This document shows, piece by piece, positions 48,618 to 58,859 of a DNA stretch of 64,000 bases. The notes beneath the pieces are model-generated. The model searched no databases. It was given only the letters and a program-made list of their open reading frames with translations, and was not told the DNA's origin. The position numbers were made by a program, and so were the translations under genes. Origin of the DNA: Prorocentrum cordatum (taxonomy: Eukaryota > Sar > Dinophyceae > Prorocentrales > Prorocentraceae); contig CAUYUJ010001381.1 of assembly GCA_963575745.1 (NCBI GenBank), forward strand, positions 256,768 through 320,767, written 5' to 3'. Position 1 is the stretch's first letter, and each line of letters opens with the position of its first letter.

Positions 48618-51068
48618 GTGCAGGCACGCTGGCGGATGCACCACCTGCCGCGTGCCCCTTCTGGCTCGAGGCCCGCGGTAGGGCGCAGAGGCCGCGCGCG
48701 GCCACTGCGCGGCGTCGAAGGGGCGAGGGCGCGCGATCGTCCGCGCCCGCCGTCAATGAGTGCGGGCCTCGCCCCCGGGCGGAGGTCCACGTCCGACGCC
48801 GTGTCGCGGAGCACGTCGGACAGCCCCCCGCACGGGAAGTCGGCGACTTTGGACAGCCTGCCGCCGCTGCGAGGGGCGCAGGGCGGCGTGAGGCCCGTGC
48901 AGCTGCCACCCGTGGCGGCGGACGACCGCTCCGTGGGGCACGGCGCCTCCTTCGCGAGCGCGTCGGCGGCAGCTGCGCCGCAGAGCGAGAGTGACGCACC
49001 GCAGCCGCCAGCGGGCCAGCAACCTCCCACTGGCAGGTCGAACCGAAGGTTCGCCCACATGATGGGCAAGGTCGCCGCCGAGCAGCCGCGAGGCTCTGAC
49101 GGAGGGGGCGCCTGGTCTTCCTCCATTGCCCCGCCGCCGCTGATGCCGCCACAGCCGCCGAGCGAGCGTGGAAGCTTTGACCCAGAAGCGCCCAGAGGTG
49201 GCGCACTGAGCTCCCGAGGCCCGGGCCAGTGCGGCATGGGTCCATCGAGGCCGCGGCTGCTGGCGCCACCACAGTCGCCGAGCGAGCGGGGAAGCTTCGA
49301 CCCAGAAGCGGCCAGAAGTGCTGGACTGAGCGCCCGAGGCGCGGGCCCAGCGAGGCCGCGGCTGCTGGCTCCGCCACAGACGCCGAGCGAGCGGGGAAGC
49401 TTCGACCCAGAAGCGCCAGCAGGTGGCGCGCTGAGCGCCCGAGGCGGCCTGGGCCCAGCGAGGCCGCCGCTGCTGGCTCCGCCACAGACGCCGAGCGAGC
49501 GGGGAAGCTTCGACCCAGAAGCGCCAGCAGGTGGCGCGCTGAGCGCCCGAGGCCCAGGCCCAGCGAGGCCCCGTCGGCCGCCCGGGCTGTCCTGGCCCAG
49601 CGAGGGGCCCCAGCGGCCTGGCGGCGTGAGGCGGTCCGTCTCGACGGGCCCGGTCTCGTGCCCAGTCAGCAGCACGTGGAGGAAAGGGCGCCTGACGATG
49701 CCGATGGAGCCGCGGGATCCGATGGCTGGCCGGCTTAGCCTGCCAGTTGGCTTCCTCCAGTCTCCACGGGGTCCTGAGCAGCCGCGGAGCTTCAGGAATT
49801 GGGGACTGCAGGCCGCAGCGGCTTCGAGTGTGTGCGAGGGGATGGTGGTTCTGAGGAAGAACTCCCCCTTAGATAGGCTCGGGGCCGACGTTCTGTGCCT
49901 CGATCAGCGCGGCTGGGTGGTCCAGTCCGTGGAGGGGGCCGGCATGATCGCGAGGTGGAACCTCGACAACCCGAACGCGATCATCCGCCCTGGAGACGTC
50001 ATCGTGGAGGTGAACGGCGTCCGGGGCGACACCAACGCGATGCTCAGCCAGATGCAGAGTATGGTCATGAGGATCGCCGTCGAGCGGCCTGGAGCCCCAG
50101 CGGGCACCAAGGACGGCCCTGCCACCAGAGGCCATGGTTGGCTCGGTGAAATGGGGAGGGAGGGCGACGGCGGCCCCGTTGGCGGGGAAGTGGCGGAGGC
50201 GGACGTGAGCGAGCTTGTAAGCATCGCCCGGCTCGCCGAGGCGTTCGTCAAGCAGTGCGGATCGTTGGACCGTGCCTTTTCCGCAATCGACTACAACAGT
50301 GCCCAGAAGTTCTCGGTGGGCCAGTGGAACACAGGCCTGTTGAACGCTCACGTCTGCTGCAAGGGGCTTTCTGGCCTGAAGCCCAACCGGGTCTTCAAGA
50401 TGATGGCTGCGCACAATGCTGATGACAAATTCTACGTGACCAGGGAAGCTTGGACAGAGTTTTGGGCCGCGGAGATGCAGGGTACAGGCCATCAGGACCT
50501 TCTCAGTGCCGACCTCGGCGAGCATGGCGGTCGGCAGTCGCAAGGCCTTGCGGCCACGAGGCGCAGGTTTGCCCTGGCAGCCGCCAAACTGAAGTCCGTG
50601 AGGCGATTGCAGTGCTCGGAGGGCGAGAGCCGACTCGAGGAGGAGGAGGAGGAAGAGGAGGAGGTCGAGGACGCGGGCGATGCTGACGGGGGCGAAGATA
50701 AAGAGGTGTGCAATATTGGTTGGTCTCACGCGGACGCGACCGACGACGTCCGTCGCGTCGCATCGCACGACAGGACCACGACCGCGAGCTCGAGCTCGGG
50801 CTCCGAGGAGGAGGAAGCGGAGGACGAGCAGGGCGAGGACCACGAGTACGCGGCGCGCCGCGCGGAGCTGCGGGCGGCGGTCGAGCAGTCCCAGATGTCA
50901 GGAGTGGGTCCAGTGGAGTGGAGCATGCAGGCCGTCGACGAGCTGCGAGCGGCGGCCGAGCAGGTCGCGATGGAGCAAACGGTTCTGGAGGGAAGTTGGC
51001 CCTGGAGGTCTTTCGCCGTCTTCGGGCCCCGAGGGCCCTCCACGGGCCCTGGGACCGTCAAAAGATGA
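48618..51068 (+). CDS. PDZ-like and EF-hand-like protein, 816 codons
   Basis: The best host-type gene in the window: one uninterrupted frame. It starts at ATG 48618, or more likely ATG 48756 (MSAGLAPGRRSTSDAVSRST), since the first 46 residues are only Arg/Pro-rich. Residues about 60-175 are low-complexity Ser/Ala/Pro. Residues about 177-321 hold four tandem copies of 35-40 residues around PSERGSFDPEAPAGGALSAR. Residues about 415-495 resemble a PDZ domain (GADVLCLDQRGWVVQSVEG, then IIRPGDVIVEVNGVRGDTN and MRIAVERP). Residues about 535-615 resemble two degenerate EF hands (LDRAFSAIDYNSAQKFSVGQ; KMMAAHNADDKFYVTREAW), with poor calcium ligands. An acidic Glu run follows (about 673-682). A scaffold or signalling role is plausible. 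The last 25 residues (WPWRSFAVFGPRGPSTGPG) look like intron read-through. No genomic SL precedes it, as expected for a non-retroposed gene. Confidence 0.7.
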   Translation: MQARWRMHHLPRAPSGSRPAVGRRGRARPLRGVEGARARDRPRPPSMSAGLAPGRRSTSDAVSRSTSDSPPHGKSATLDSLPPLRGAQGGVRPVQLPPVAADDRSVGHGASFASASAAAAPQSESDAPQPPAGQQPPTGRSNRRFAHMMGKVAAEQPRGSDGGGAWSSSIAPPPLMPPQPPSERGSFDPEAPRGGALSSRGPGQCGMGPSRPRLLAPPQSPSERGSFDPEAARSAGLSARGAGPARPRLLAPPQTPSERGSFDPEAPAGGALSARGGLGPARPPLLAPPQTPSERGSFDPEAPAGGALSARGPGPARPRRPPGLSWPSEGPQRPGGVRRSVSTGPVSCPVSSTWRKGRLTMPMEPRDPMAGRLSLPVGFLQSPRGPEQPRSFRNWGLQAAAASSVCEGMVVLRKNSPLDRLGADVLCLDQRGWVVQSVEGAGMIARWNLDNPNAIIRPGDVIVEVNGVRGDTNAMLSQMQSMVMRIAVERPGAPAGTKDGPATRGHGWLGEMGREGDGGPVGGEVAEADVSELVSIARLAEAFVKQCGSLDRAFSAIDYNSAQKFSVGQWNTGLLNAHVCCKGLSGLKPNRVFKMMAAHNADDKFYVTREAWTEFWAAEMQGTGHQDLLSADLGEHGGRQSQGLAATRRRFALAAAKLKSVRRLQCSEGESRLEEEEEEEEEVEDAGDADGGEDKEVCNIGWSHADATDDVRRVASHDRTTTASSSSGSEEEEAEDEQGEDHEYAARRAELRAAVEQSQMSGVGPVEWSMQAVDELRAAAEQVAMEQTVLEGSWPWRSFAVFGPRGPSTGPGTVKR

Positions 51069-51218
51069 CTCAGGATGGAAAGGTGGTCCTGGGGAGATGA
51101 ACGTGGGTAAAAGTCTGGCCTCCAGCGAGGCCAGATTCTTCTCCACATATTCTGCGCCCAGGGTTTTTGACACCCTTCCCCCAGAATCCAAGACCTGTGG
51201 ATGGGGATAATGCATCTT

Positions 51219-51420
51219 GTCCGCACCAGGCCTCCGAAGCGGGCACGCCCGAGCGGAGCAGCAGGGCGGGGCTTGCCGCCGTCCTGGGGGCGCCGGTTGC
51301 GACCGCCGCCCTCCGCCGGCTGATTGCCGGCGAGGGCACGGAGGCGGACCTGGCGGGCCTGAGCGCGAAGGAGCACAGGCCCGCAGAGGGCGCCGTGTGT
51401 GCGCCGCCATCGTGCCCGGG
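51219..51420 (+). other. Possible downstream exon of the 48.6-kb gene
   Basis: After an AG near 51225, one plus frame reads SEAGTPERSSRAGLAAVLGA, ALRRLIAGEGTEADLAGLSA and KEHRPAEG, with helical composition typical of coding DNA. The surrounding frames are less plausible. If the 816-codon frame ends in an intron, this could be its next exon; the splice donor is not identified. Confidence 0.3.
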
Positions 51421-51924
51421 CAGGGCCATCCTGGGCCCTGCGGATGGAGGGCGTTTTGCTCTTCGATTCAGCCAAGTTTGCTTGCACGGCATTTGCCTCC
51501 CGCCGCTCCCCCCCACGCAGCCTTTTTTTCAGACAGCGCCGGACCGAGAAGGCGCGCAAGCAAGTCCTGATCTGCGCGACGCTCACCCCTCTCCATGCAA
51601 GAAGTTTGACGGAGTCTGCAGAAAAACAGCCTCATGCTCCAGAAGGCTTCTGGGAGTTTTCTGGTCGTCCGGGAGGCCTCTCATCGTTACGACTGGGAAC
51701 TCCTCGGAGTTCTGGTCAGAGCGCATCTTAAGATGAGTCTGCAGGGGTCGATTTGACGCAGACCGAGTTGGACGACGGCGGGAGGTTTTGAACTGGGGGG
51801 TACGCGCATGCGTGCGCCCGCGGTTGCGGTGCCGTTCTCGCGCCCGTGCCCGCGCCTGCAACCGCGTCTCCGTTCGCGTTCGCGCCTGTCTGTTTAAGCT
51901 GCGACCTTGGCAGTTCGCTTGCCC

Positions 51925-52012
51925 CGCGTGCCCGCGCCCGACACCCACCTGCGCCTGCACCCGCTCCTGCGCCGACGCCCGCGCCCGCGCCCGCGCCTGC
52001 GACGACATCTGC
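51925..52012. repeat. GCCCGCGCCTGC hexamer-type repeat
   Basis: Repeated CGCCCG/CGCCTG hexamers encode Pro-Ala or Arg in plus frames (PAPAPAPTPAPAPAPA). GC-rich simple repeat, not a gene. Confidence 0.8.
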
Positions 52013-52261
52013 TGCGTGCAGCTGGTTTCGGCCCCGCTGTCGGGTGCTTTCTTCGACACACTGGCGCCTGCGGCCCCCAGAGTTGCCAGAAGTTGCGGCT
52101 GCGTGAGCCGATTCGTTATCTCCCCTTGCTATCCCCCCGGCGTCCGCCCCGAATGCGTAGACCCTGCTGGTTTTGGCCAGGGGGCGTGCACACCATGCCA
52201 GGTCCCAGGATGGCCCTGGCCAGGCATGGTGGTTGTGTAAGGATGCCCTCTGCGTAACAGG

Positions 52262-52350
52262 GTGCTGGTGGAGCAGAAGGTGCTCCAGGAGGAGATCAAG
52301 GAGCTTGGCGTGGAGGGGATCGAGGCTCGGAGGAGAAAGAAAGATACCCT
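52262..52350 (+). other. Possible small exon
   Basis: Preceded by an AG (GCGTAACAG at 52252-52260), a plus frame reads VLVEQKVLQEEIKELGVEGI and EARRRKK, a short coiled-coil-like helix. It is flanked by sequence with no coding look. The reading is suggestive only. Confidence 0.25.
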
Positions 52351-52589
52351 CACAGTAGGCTCATGCCGCGTTGACGTGGCTCGTTCAATGTCGAACGATC
52401 CACGTTGTGCCAGAAACCAACGCCGACGTCATCACGATGTAAACCAGCCGTACCGATATCGTTCTCTCGTTTACGCCTTTGCAGGCCGTCTTGGGGACCC
52501 TCGTCGCCACGGCTGGATTCGCTTCGGAATCCTGGTCAGAACCCACCTCGTTAAGGGATCGGGGAGTAGCGATATCGGTACCTCTGTGC

Positions 52590-52755
52590 CTCTGTGCCAC
52601 CCCAAGAGGCCGTGGCTTACGTGCTCATGTCTAAGCTCGGGAGCTATAAGAGGAAGGCGTTCCGCTATTTTGACGTGGCGAACCAGAGGAGCTTCCCCAT
52701 GATGGCATGGGATCTGGGCATGGTCATGTTGCGTATCGACATGGGAGCTATCACG
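52590..52755 (+). other. Possible exon with an EF-hand-like segment
   Basis: A plus frame reads EAVAYVLMSKLGSYKRKAF, RYFDVANQRSFPMMAWDLG and MVMLRIDMGAITG. The pattern (hydrophobic helix, RxFD, then a 12-residue loop, W, hydrophobic helix) resembles one EF hand with weak ligands. It is followed by GGTATCT, a possible GT donor. Together with the two candidates upstream and the EF-like segment of the 816-codon gene, it may belong to one multi-exon gene from 48.6 to 52.75 kb. Confidence 0.4.
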
Positions 52756-52914
52756 GGTATCTGGCTGCCTGCGGCAGAGCCGGTGTCCAGCGCAGCAAGA
52801 GGTTGGTTGAAGGCCAGTTCCGGCACGGGCACCCCGTCTGAGCTGGTGCGGGACTTGAACGCCTCCTCTCTTTGTCTACAGCCTCGTTCTCCCGCACGTC
52901 CTTCGTCCTGGAGG

Positions 52915-53170
52915 TTTCTCAGCGGCTTTTTCGGGGTCTCTTGGGAGTCTCCTGGAGTCTTCCAGGGGACTCCAGGGGTTCCATTTGGGGCCCTGTTTGG
53001 GGTTTCGGAGCCGGTTTGGGTGAACGATTCTGCCGAGCTCTCCCGAAATGGCTCGGCTGAAGCATCTTGAGGACGTCTCGGCGGGTCTTGGGGCCTTGTT
53101 GCAGACCTTGGGGCCGTCTTGAGGGGGATGCTCGGGACGGCCTGGGACCATCTTGAAGTTCTTTTGGACA
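52915..53170. repeat. Reverse-orientation CAAGAxGGCCC-type array
   Basis: Words such as GGGGTCTCTTGGGAGTCTCC, CCAGGGGACTCCAGGGG, GGGGCCTTGTTGCAGACC and TTGGGGCCGTCTTGAGGGG form a loose array, the reverse complement of the family at 47.8 and 56.8 kb. Confidence 0.6.
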
Positions 53171-54555
53171 GTCTTTCGCAGTGCTGAGTGCTTTTTGTGG
53201 CTCTTTGTTTTTTTCCCCAGGCCGATGTACGGCTGAAAAGCCGAGGAATCAAAACACGCTCAGGGCGTCGACACCAAGATAGGAGTAGCAAATATCATCG
53301 CATGAGATTGGTTACTATTGCGTAGAGGAAATGATCATTTGCTTCAGCGTCAGCCTCAGGCATACCATCCTCCGATGATTTCTTTTATATTTGGTAGCTA
53401 GTTACACACTTGTGTGGCTAGCGGCTAGCCCTGTTGTTTGCAATTTCCACGGCACTATATGAATGACCAATTTGGACTACCATGCGCCGACGTCCCTTCG
53501 GGGAACAGAGCCAGGAAGTTGGCATGTACAACCCGGCAACGGGCCGACGCGAGTAAGGAATTGGTATCCAGCAGTGGATCGATTGATGCACCCACGCCGA
53601 CTCCTACTACCAACCACATACCTATTTCGATCGTAGGTATATACAGCACGGCTCTGCGTCCTTACGTCCCGCACAACGCGTAGACTCAGCCTGGCAACAT
53701 ATTTAGTTATGTTGGCTTGCCACTTGATCAGTACGCTAAGCATGGATGCGTGCAACCAAGACCCCTACGACGTCGAACAGACGGTCACCGCCCACAGAAC
53801 ACAGAACAACCGAAAGAGCCATGTACCTTCGGTCGCTACTTCAAGGTCGCCATAGTCGGCGTCAGATGGGTTATTCTGGGGTTTGTTGTAGGTCACATGC
53901 GGCGTTGAAACGACCACTGGCCACGACATATGGTAAGACAACCCCGCTGAAAGCGCAGCCCTTCTCACAGGCCAGGCGGCTGGCTGCTGGGCAGCTGGCA
54001 GCGCGGACTGGGTCTGGGCACCACCTGCGAACCCAGCGCATCCTACCACTACCCTTTGGGGCCAAGGTGGCCGGCCGAACCTACCGCGCCATTCGAACGG
54101 CACACAGGTTGACGCTGAATCACCAGAAGGAGTAGGGTCAATAGACCGACCGAACAGACCTACACATCTTCCGGATTATCAGAAGGCTGAGCGCTTGTAC
54201 TCTGCCATGCGTCATGCCCAGAGGAGGTGAAGGATATTCATGCAGACCTCTATGCAACGTGCGCGTAGAGCGTAGATATATCAGATGCACATTACGCGCC
54301 AAGGGACGGAGGGAGGGTAAGGGTGGACATAGGAGGAAGTTACACGAAAGGGTGTCGCTTGATTCATGGCATCCCTATCGAATGGCGACTACGACGCGTT
54401 CTGTGCAGGCATAGGCGCGAGCAAAGGTCAGCGCCGCTGGAAAGGATAGAGACAGACTACTAAGCCTTATCGGTAAGGGTCGCTGTCTTAAGCTGCGCAA
54501 CGCACGCGGTTCCCCGTACTACTTTGCTTCGCGGCGCAGTAAGGGGAAAAAGGCG
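53171..54555. other. Lower-GC stretch, no gene recognised
   Basis: Base composition falls clearly below that of the neighbours, with words such as TTTTATATTTGGTAGCTAG and GGCTAGCGGCTAGCC at 53380-53430. Short frames (for example 53746-54135) have no recognisable motif. It may be an insertion of different origin; its ends are not defined. Confidence 0.45.
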
Positions 54556-55431
54556 ATGGAGGGATGGGATTATTGGGCACATTTTGCTTCAGCTTCTTCA
54601 GAGTGCGTCGGTCACTACCAGCTCTTCGAAGATGGCGGACCGGGTCCTCTGACCATGGTGCAATGTTGCAGCGATGTTGTTGACCATGTTGAGGAGGTCG
54701 CGTGGGAGATTTCGATTTCGCTGGTGCTGAATTTCTTGACGCTCGCAATGTTTGAACATTCCGTTGGATTTGACAGCATTCTTCAGGAGCTCGGCGTCGA
54801 GCTGGAGCCCGGCCACGCGTTGGAGAGCGGCGAGCACCTGATGCCATGCGACTCGCCATCTACTCCTCTGTCGTCTCCAGCGTCGACTGCGCCGGCCGCT
54901 CGGGGAAATCGACGCGATGCTCGGCGACGGGTTGGAGCCGCATACGATTGGCACATCATCCAACAACGGCAACGTCGACCCAATCATGTTGGGAAGCCCG
55001 CTGGCCCTTCACCATCTCGCTATATCTCCAGCCAGGACTCCATGACAGCCCCACCTGATGGCGGCGCGTGCCTCGACGACGACATTGCGGAGTGCTGCGT
55101 GGGCTGTGGGCGCGAGGGCAGGTCCGCAGTTCTGGGCCACGAGCCCGCAGTGCGGACCCACAACAACGACGCGATCGCCGTCGTCGGTGGGATCACAGTT
55201 CCATCAGAAATCCGCCGCTTACCGCATCTGCCCGTGCAAACATCACATGAACCACCGACCTGGTTGTCCTATGGGCTCAGAATCCAAGGGCCCCAACTGG
55301 GGCGCCGCCCCATGGGGGTGAGGGCGCGGGGGCGGGGCGGGCGGCCCCGCGGCGAGCGCTGTCGAGGTCGCGCCCCGCTCTCAAGTGGGCGCAGACCACG
55401 CCGGCTTCATGTGCGAGGAACTGCTCGATGA
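54556..55431 (+). CDS. Unrecognised open frame, 291 codons (doubtful)
   Basis: The first 120 codons have ordinary composition (VGHYQLFEDGGPGPLTMVQC, VAWEISISLVLNFLTLAMFE, ILQELGVELEPGHALESGE), with one hydrophobic stretch. The last third is Arg/Gly/Pro-rich and looks like GC-rich noise. A minus-strand frame over the same DNA (54987-54598; LLKNAVKSNGMFKHCERQEI) looks almost as plausible, so strand is uncertain. No family recognised, and nothing nearby helps. Confidence 0.25.
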   Translation: MEGWDYWAHFASASSECVGHYQLFEDGGPGPLTMVQCCSDVVDHVEEVAWEISISLVLNFLTLAMFEHSVGFDSILQELGVELEPGHALESGEHLMPCDSPSTPLSSPASTAPAARGNRRDARRRVGAAYDWHIIQQRQRRPNHVGKPAGPSPSRYISSQDSMTAPPDGGACLDDDIAECCVGCGREGRSAVLGHEPAVRTHNNDAIAVVGGITVPSEIRRLPHLPVQTSHEPPTWLSYGLRIQGPQLGRRPMGVRARGRGGRPRGERCRGRAPLSSGRRPRRLHVRGTAR

Positions 55432-56819
55432 CCGCCGGCTGATGATCCACCGCGCCGCGGCGCGACCTCCGCGCTGCCCGGGTCGCGAGCGGGCGCGCCC
55501 GCTAGAGCCAGCGCGGGCGCGCGCGGGCGCTGGGGCGCAATCGGGTCTAAGCGCGCGTGCGCCGCGCCGCGAACGTCTTCGCATCGCGCTCGCTTCGGCG
55601 CCCGCGAGAGCCGCCGAGGTCTCGGCGTGGCGGGCGAGGGGCGCGCGCGAGGTTCCGCCCCCTCCTGCCACGCAACGACGACACGACCAAGAAGGCTCTG
55701 GTCTGGCCTTGACTCATGGCGATGAGGTTCTATAGGTCAGCAACCAGATGGAGGAGAGGACGGGTCACGCGGCCAAGAACCTGCGCCGGGAGATGGATGG
55801 GGGGCAAACAGCGCGGGGCACTCCGAGGGGCGAAGGGGGGCTGCGAAGATGCTCGCAACAAGGGCGAGCGTCAAGAAACCGCGCGCCAGCTGACAGCCCC
55901 ATTGCTTCATGGCCAGAGGGGGGCCGATGAGAGGGTTTCGGCGGTGGTCGCCGGGCCCGTGAGAACCGGGGCGTTCCGGGCGCAGACCAGTCGCAGGGAA
56001 AATGGCGCTTTCCCAAGGCGAAGCCCGTCCAGACAGTCCTCAGACGAAGATGGCGGCGGCAATGCGCCAGGCCCTGCCCCGCTCGATCCTGCTCGGAAAC
56101 GAGCGCATTCGACGCGCTCGGAGGTGTTCGGGGAGGTCGTCGCCGAGGGGCGGCCAAGTCTGGACCCTTTGAAGAGGTGGATCAGGGCTCCGAGGCCTGC
56201 CGAGCAACATCAGCGACCAGATGGCCCACCGAATGGTGATCGGCCTCGCCTCCGCGAAGAGGGCCCTGGGCATTGCGGCGCGAGCCGCGGCTCTTGACTT
56301 TGTTCTGGCGAGGCAACTGGCGCGGCAGATCAGTCCGCGGGGCCGCGGGCCAAGGCGGCGCCTGCGGGAGCGCGACCCGCGCGCGCATCGCCTTCATCTG
56401 GCTGGGCAACCGGCGCGGCCGGCAGGCCTGCGGGCGCCTTGCAAAGGCGCCGCCAGCGGAGATGCTTACCGGCGCTAGGTGGCGAGGGGCGTCTCTTGCG
56501 GATGCCGGCAGCCACTGCGACGGCGGCGCGCCGCGCCCAGCGTTGCGCCATCGACGCTGCAAAACGCGACGCGAGAAGGGGCGGCGTGGGATCGGATATG
56601 GCATTCGCCAGGCGAAGCTCGTCAACCCCGCCGAAGTGGGAGACGCGCAACGGCGTTTCGACGCTTTCGTGGACAGGGTGCCCCGCGACAAGCAGGAGGC
56701 AAATCCCACCAGCCCTCTGGGCTTAGGTGGTATAGCGCGTGTGTCTCTTCTCTCCACCCCTCCCCCCACCCCCTCCCCTGGGCCCGGGGGGGGGGGGGGG
56801 CGGGGGCGCCGCGGCGTCT
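55432..56819. other. GC-rich gene-poor stretch
   Basis: Very high GC with GCGC runs (55490-55580) and a G run at about 56783-56800. Frames of 100-290 codons on both strands are Arg/Ala/Pro-rich without motifs. I see no supported gene. Confidence 0.5.
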
Positions 56820-57520
56820 AAGATGGCCCGAGAAGGCTCTAAGAGGGCTTCAAAGTCGCAAGCTGGCTTCCAAGGTGGCCCATTCTACTTCGAGATGGGT
56901 CAAGATAGCCTCTGACATGCCCCCAGGGGGCCCCGAGACAGCCCCGAGACGGATCCAAGTGCTCTCCGAGCCCTCCACGGCGCCCTCCAAGATGCCCAAA
57001 CCCTTCAAAAGCATGGGGACATACATGTTTTTTTGGCATTCTCGCTTTTTCGCTTCCGATGGGCTTTGGAAGCCTCAAGATGGCCCCAAGATGGCCCAAA
57101 AGAGGCCCAAGAGGGGCCCGAGAAGGACGAAGACGGCCTCAATATGGCCCAAGAGGCGCCCAAGAGCGCTCCAAGAGGCACCGATGTGCCGTTTGAGTGC
57201 CTCCGAGGGGGCGATGCCAATTGAGGGGCCTCCTCTTTTTGAGCCATGGGGCCCAAGATGGCCCCGAGAGGCCTCCCAGCCTCTCCCCAAATGCCCCCCA
57301 CCTCGCCCTGTCTGCCCCAGCATGGCTCCAAGAGAGCCCTAGATCGGCAAATATGGTTTCCAAAATGGCTTAAGATAGCCAAGCATGGCTCAAGATAGCT
57401 TCCGACAGACCTCCAAGAGGCCTCGCGGCAGCCTCAAGATGGCCCAAGATAGCCGGGCATGGTTCAGGATAGCCTCCGACAACCTCTAGCCGAGCATGGC
57501 TCAAGATAGCCTCCAAGAGG
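56820..57520. repeat. CAAGATGGCCC / CAAGATAGCC array
   Basis: 56820-57000 and 57070-57330 consist of units such as CCCAAGATGGCCC, CCAAGAGGCGCCCAAGAG and CCCCGAGACGGATCC. 57340-57520 has a longer variant, CATGGCTCAAGATAGCCTCC, repeated about every 30-100 bases. A T-rich spacer at 57000-57065 (ACATGTTTTTTTGGCATTCT, then CGCTTTTTCGCTTCCGATGG) matches the pattern of the spacers in the 47.8-kb array. Confidence 0.75.
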
Positions 57521-57529
57521 CTTCGATAA

Positions 57530-57960
57530 AATTTGCCATCAATTCTGGATGGGCTGGTGGAGATACTTTTTTGGTTCGAGGCTCCAAGGCAAAGGTCAGG
57601 GAGCGGGCGCAGCGTCTGGGATGCGGCGCGGAGCAAATTTGCGAACACAGCCGCCACTATCGGCAGTCAGTTCGCACCTGCAAGACACGCTCGCAGCTGC
57701 GCATGCACCGAACAAAATGAATTCAATTCACAAGCAAACGCACATAGGCGCAGCAGCGTGACCGAAGTGAACGAGCTGCAAGTGCGAAGACAGCAGAGTG
57801 AGTCGCCGGTGCGGCGCCAGACTCCATGCTGGGAGTGCGAAAGCGAGAGCGAGCGACCCACACTCACAAATTGCGATACCATGCAAACAAAGGCGAGGCA
57901 AAGGGCCTGTCTCATCAAACTCACTGCCGCTACAAGTTAGCTGGGCCGCGTCGAAGCCTT
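57530..57960. other. Gene-poor stretch
   Basis: Moderate GC with AGCGAG/GAAAGCGAG words. Short frames only; nothing recognised. Confidence 0.5.
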
Positions 57961-57965
57961 CAGTA

Positions 57966-58600
57966 GACGCATCACTGGTGTGCATTCACGAGGTTGACCA
58001 CCTTCAGCCGAAGCCAGCGCGCGCACACCGTATCCGGCACACGCAGTTCATGGGCATAACGATGAAATGCTGACGCAAGCTGTGCAGATTGCTCTGCAAA
58101 GGGAACGACCGCGAACTGCAGAAGGCTGAACCACTCAATTCGGGGCCGCTCCCAGGGCGAGGCCAGGCATCGGGCGTCGCCTGGTGCATGGCTGTCGGCA
58201 GCGCCCAACGCCTGCCTGCCGGAGCCAGTGCGTGCGCATCATCGCCGACACACGCCGCACGGGGGCGCAACGATGCGAAGTATCGCGGGCTGGTGTCCAG
58301 GGCTGCGCTGAAGAGGCGACCGCGGGCTGCAGGCTGAACCATTCACTGCGGGGTCGCACCCGTCCAATGAGGTGGCTGATCTGAGCGCCAACCAGTAGAG
58401 TAGACCACTGGTGTGCGTTCATGAGGTGAGCCATCTCCAGCCGGTAGCCAGCGTATGCACATCGTACCCGACTCACGCAGTTCGGGGGCACAACGGTGCG
58501 AGCACTGGCGAGGTGGTGGCCTGGGCTGCTAAATCTGCGCCAAGAAGTGCGACGCGACCTTGAACCGCGGAAGGTTGAACCACTCGATGCGGGGCCGCCA
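57966..58600. repeat. Diverged tandem repeat, about 220-bp unit, three units
   Basis: The anchor GGCTGAACCACTCAATTCGG or a variant occurs at about 58127, 58332 and 58567. A second anchor, CACTGGTGTGCATTCACGAGG, occurs at about 57974 and 58409, with a weaker middle copy near 58180. The first and third units are more alike than either is to the second, which hints at a two-unit higher-order period of about 438 bp. Confidence 0.7.
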
Positions 58601-58859
58601 ACTTGACGAAGCCACAGCCACAGCCACAGCCACTCCCCACCACCGCGCCACCTGGGCAGCAGCCAGATGTCACCGCTGCCAGGGCATATAGGTGGCTTCC
58701 AGCTGTCGAGCTGCGGGCATGCTGGCCGCTGGCAGCGTGCTGTCAAACCGCAGCTTCCTCGTAGAAGAAAGGTGGTTGGGCCGGCGACGAGGGTCGGAGA
58801 CGCTGTGGGGGGGGGGGCGCCAGGGCGGGCGCTCATCAAAGGCCGTGGCATATTTCCCA

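Noticed and set aside
48526-51586. Minus-strand frames of 280-360 codons opposite the 816-codon gene
   Set aside because: High GC leaves the antisense open. The plus frame has the regular peptide repeat, PDZ-like and EF-like segments.
57355-57385. CCAAAATGGCTTAAG as an inverted DinoSL
   Set aside because: CCAAAATGGCT matches, but the flanks (CTTGAG and ACGGA) do not. It is a member of the CAAGATGGC array.
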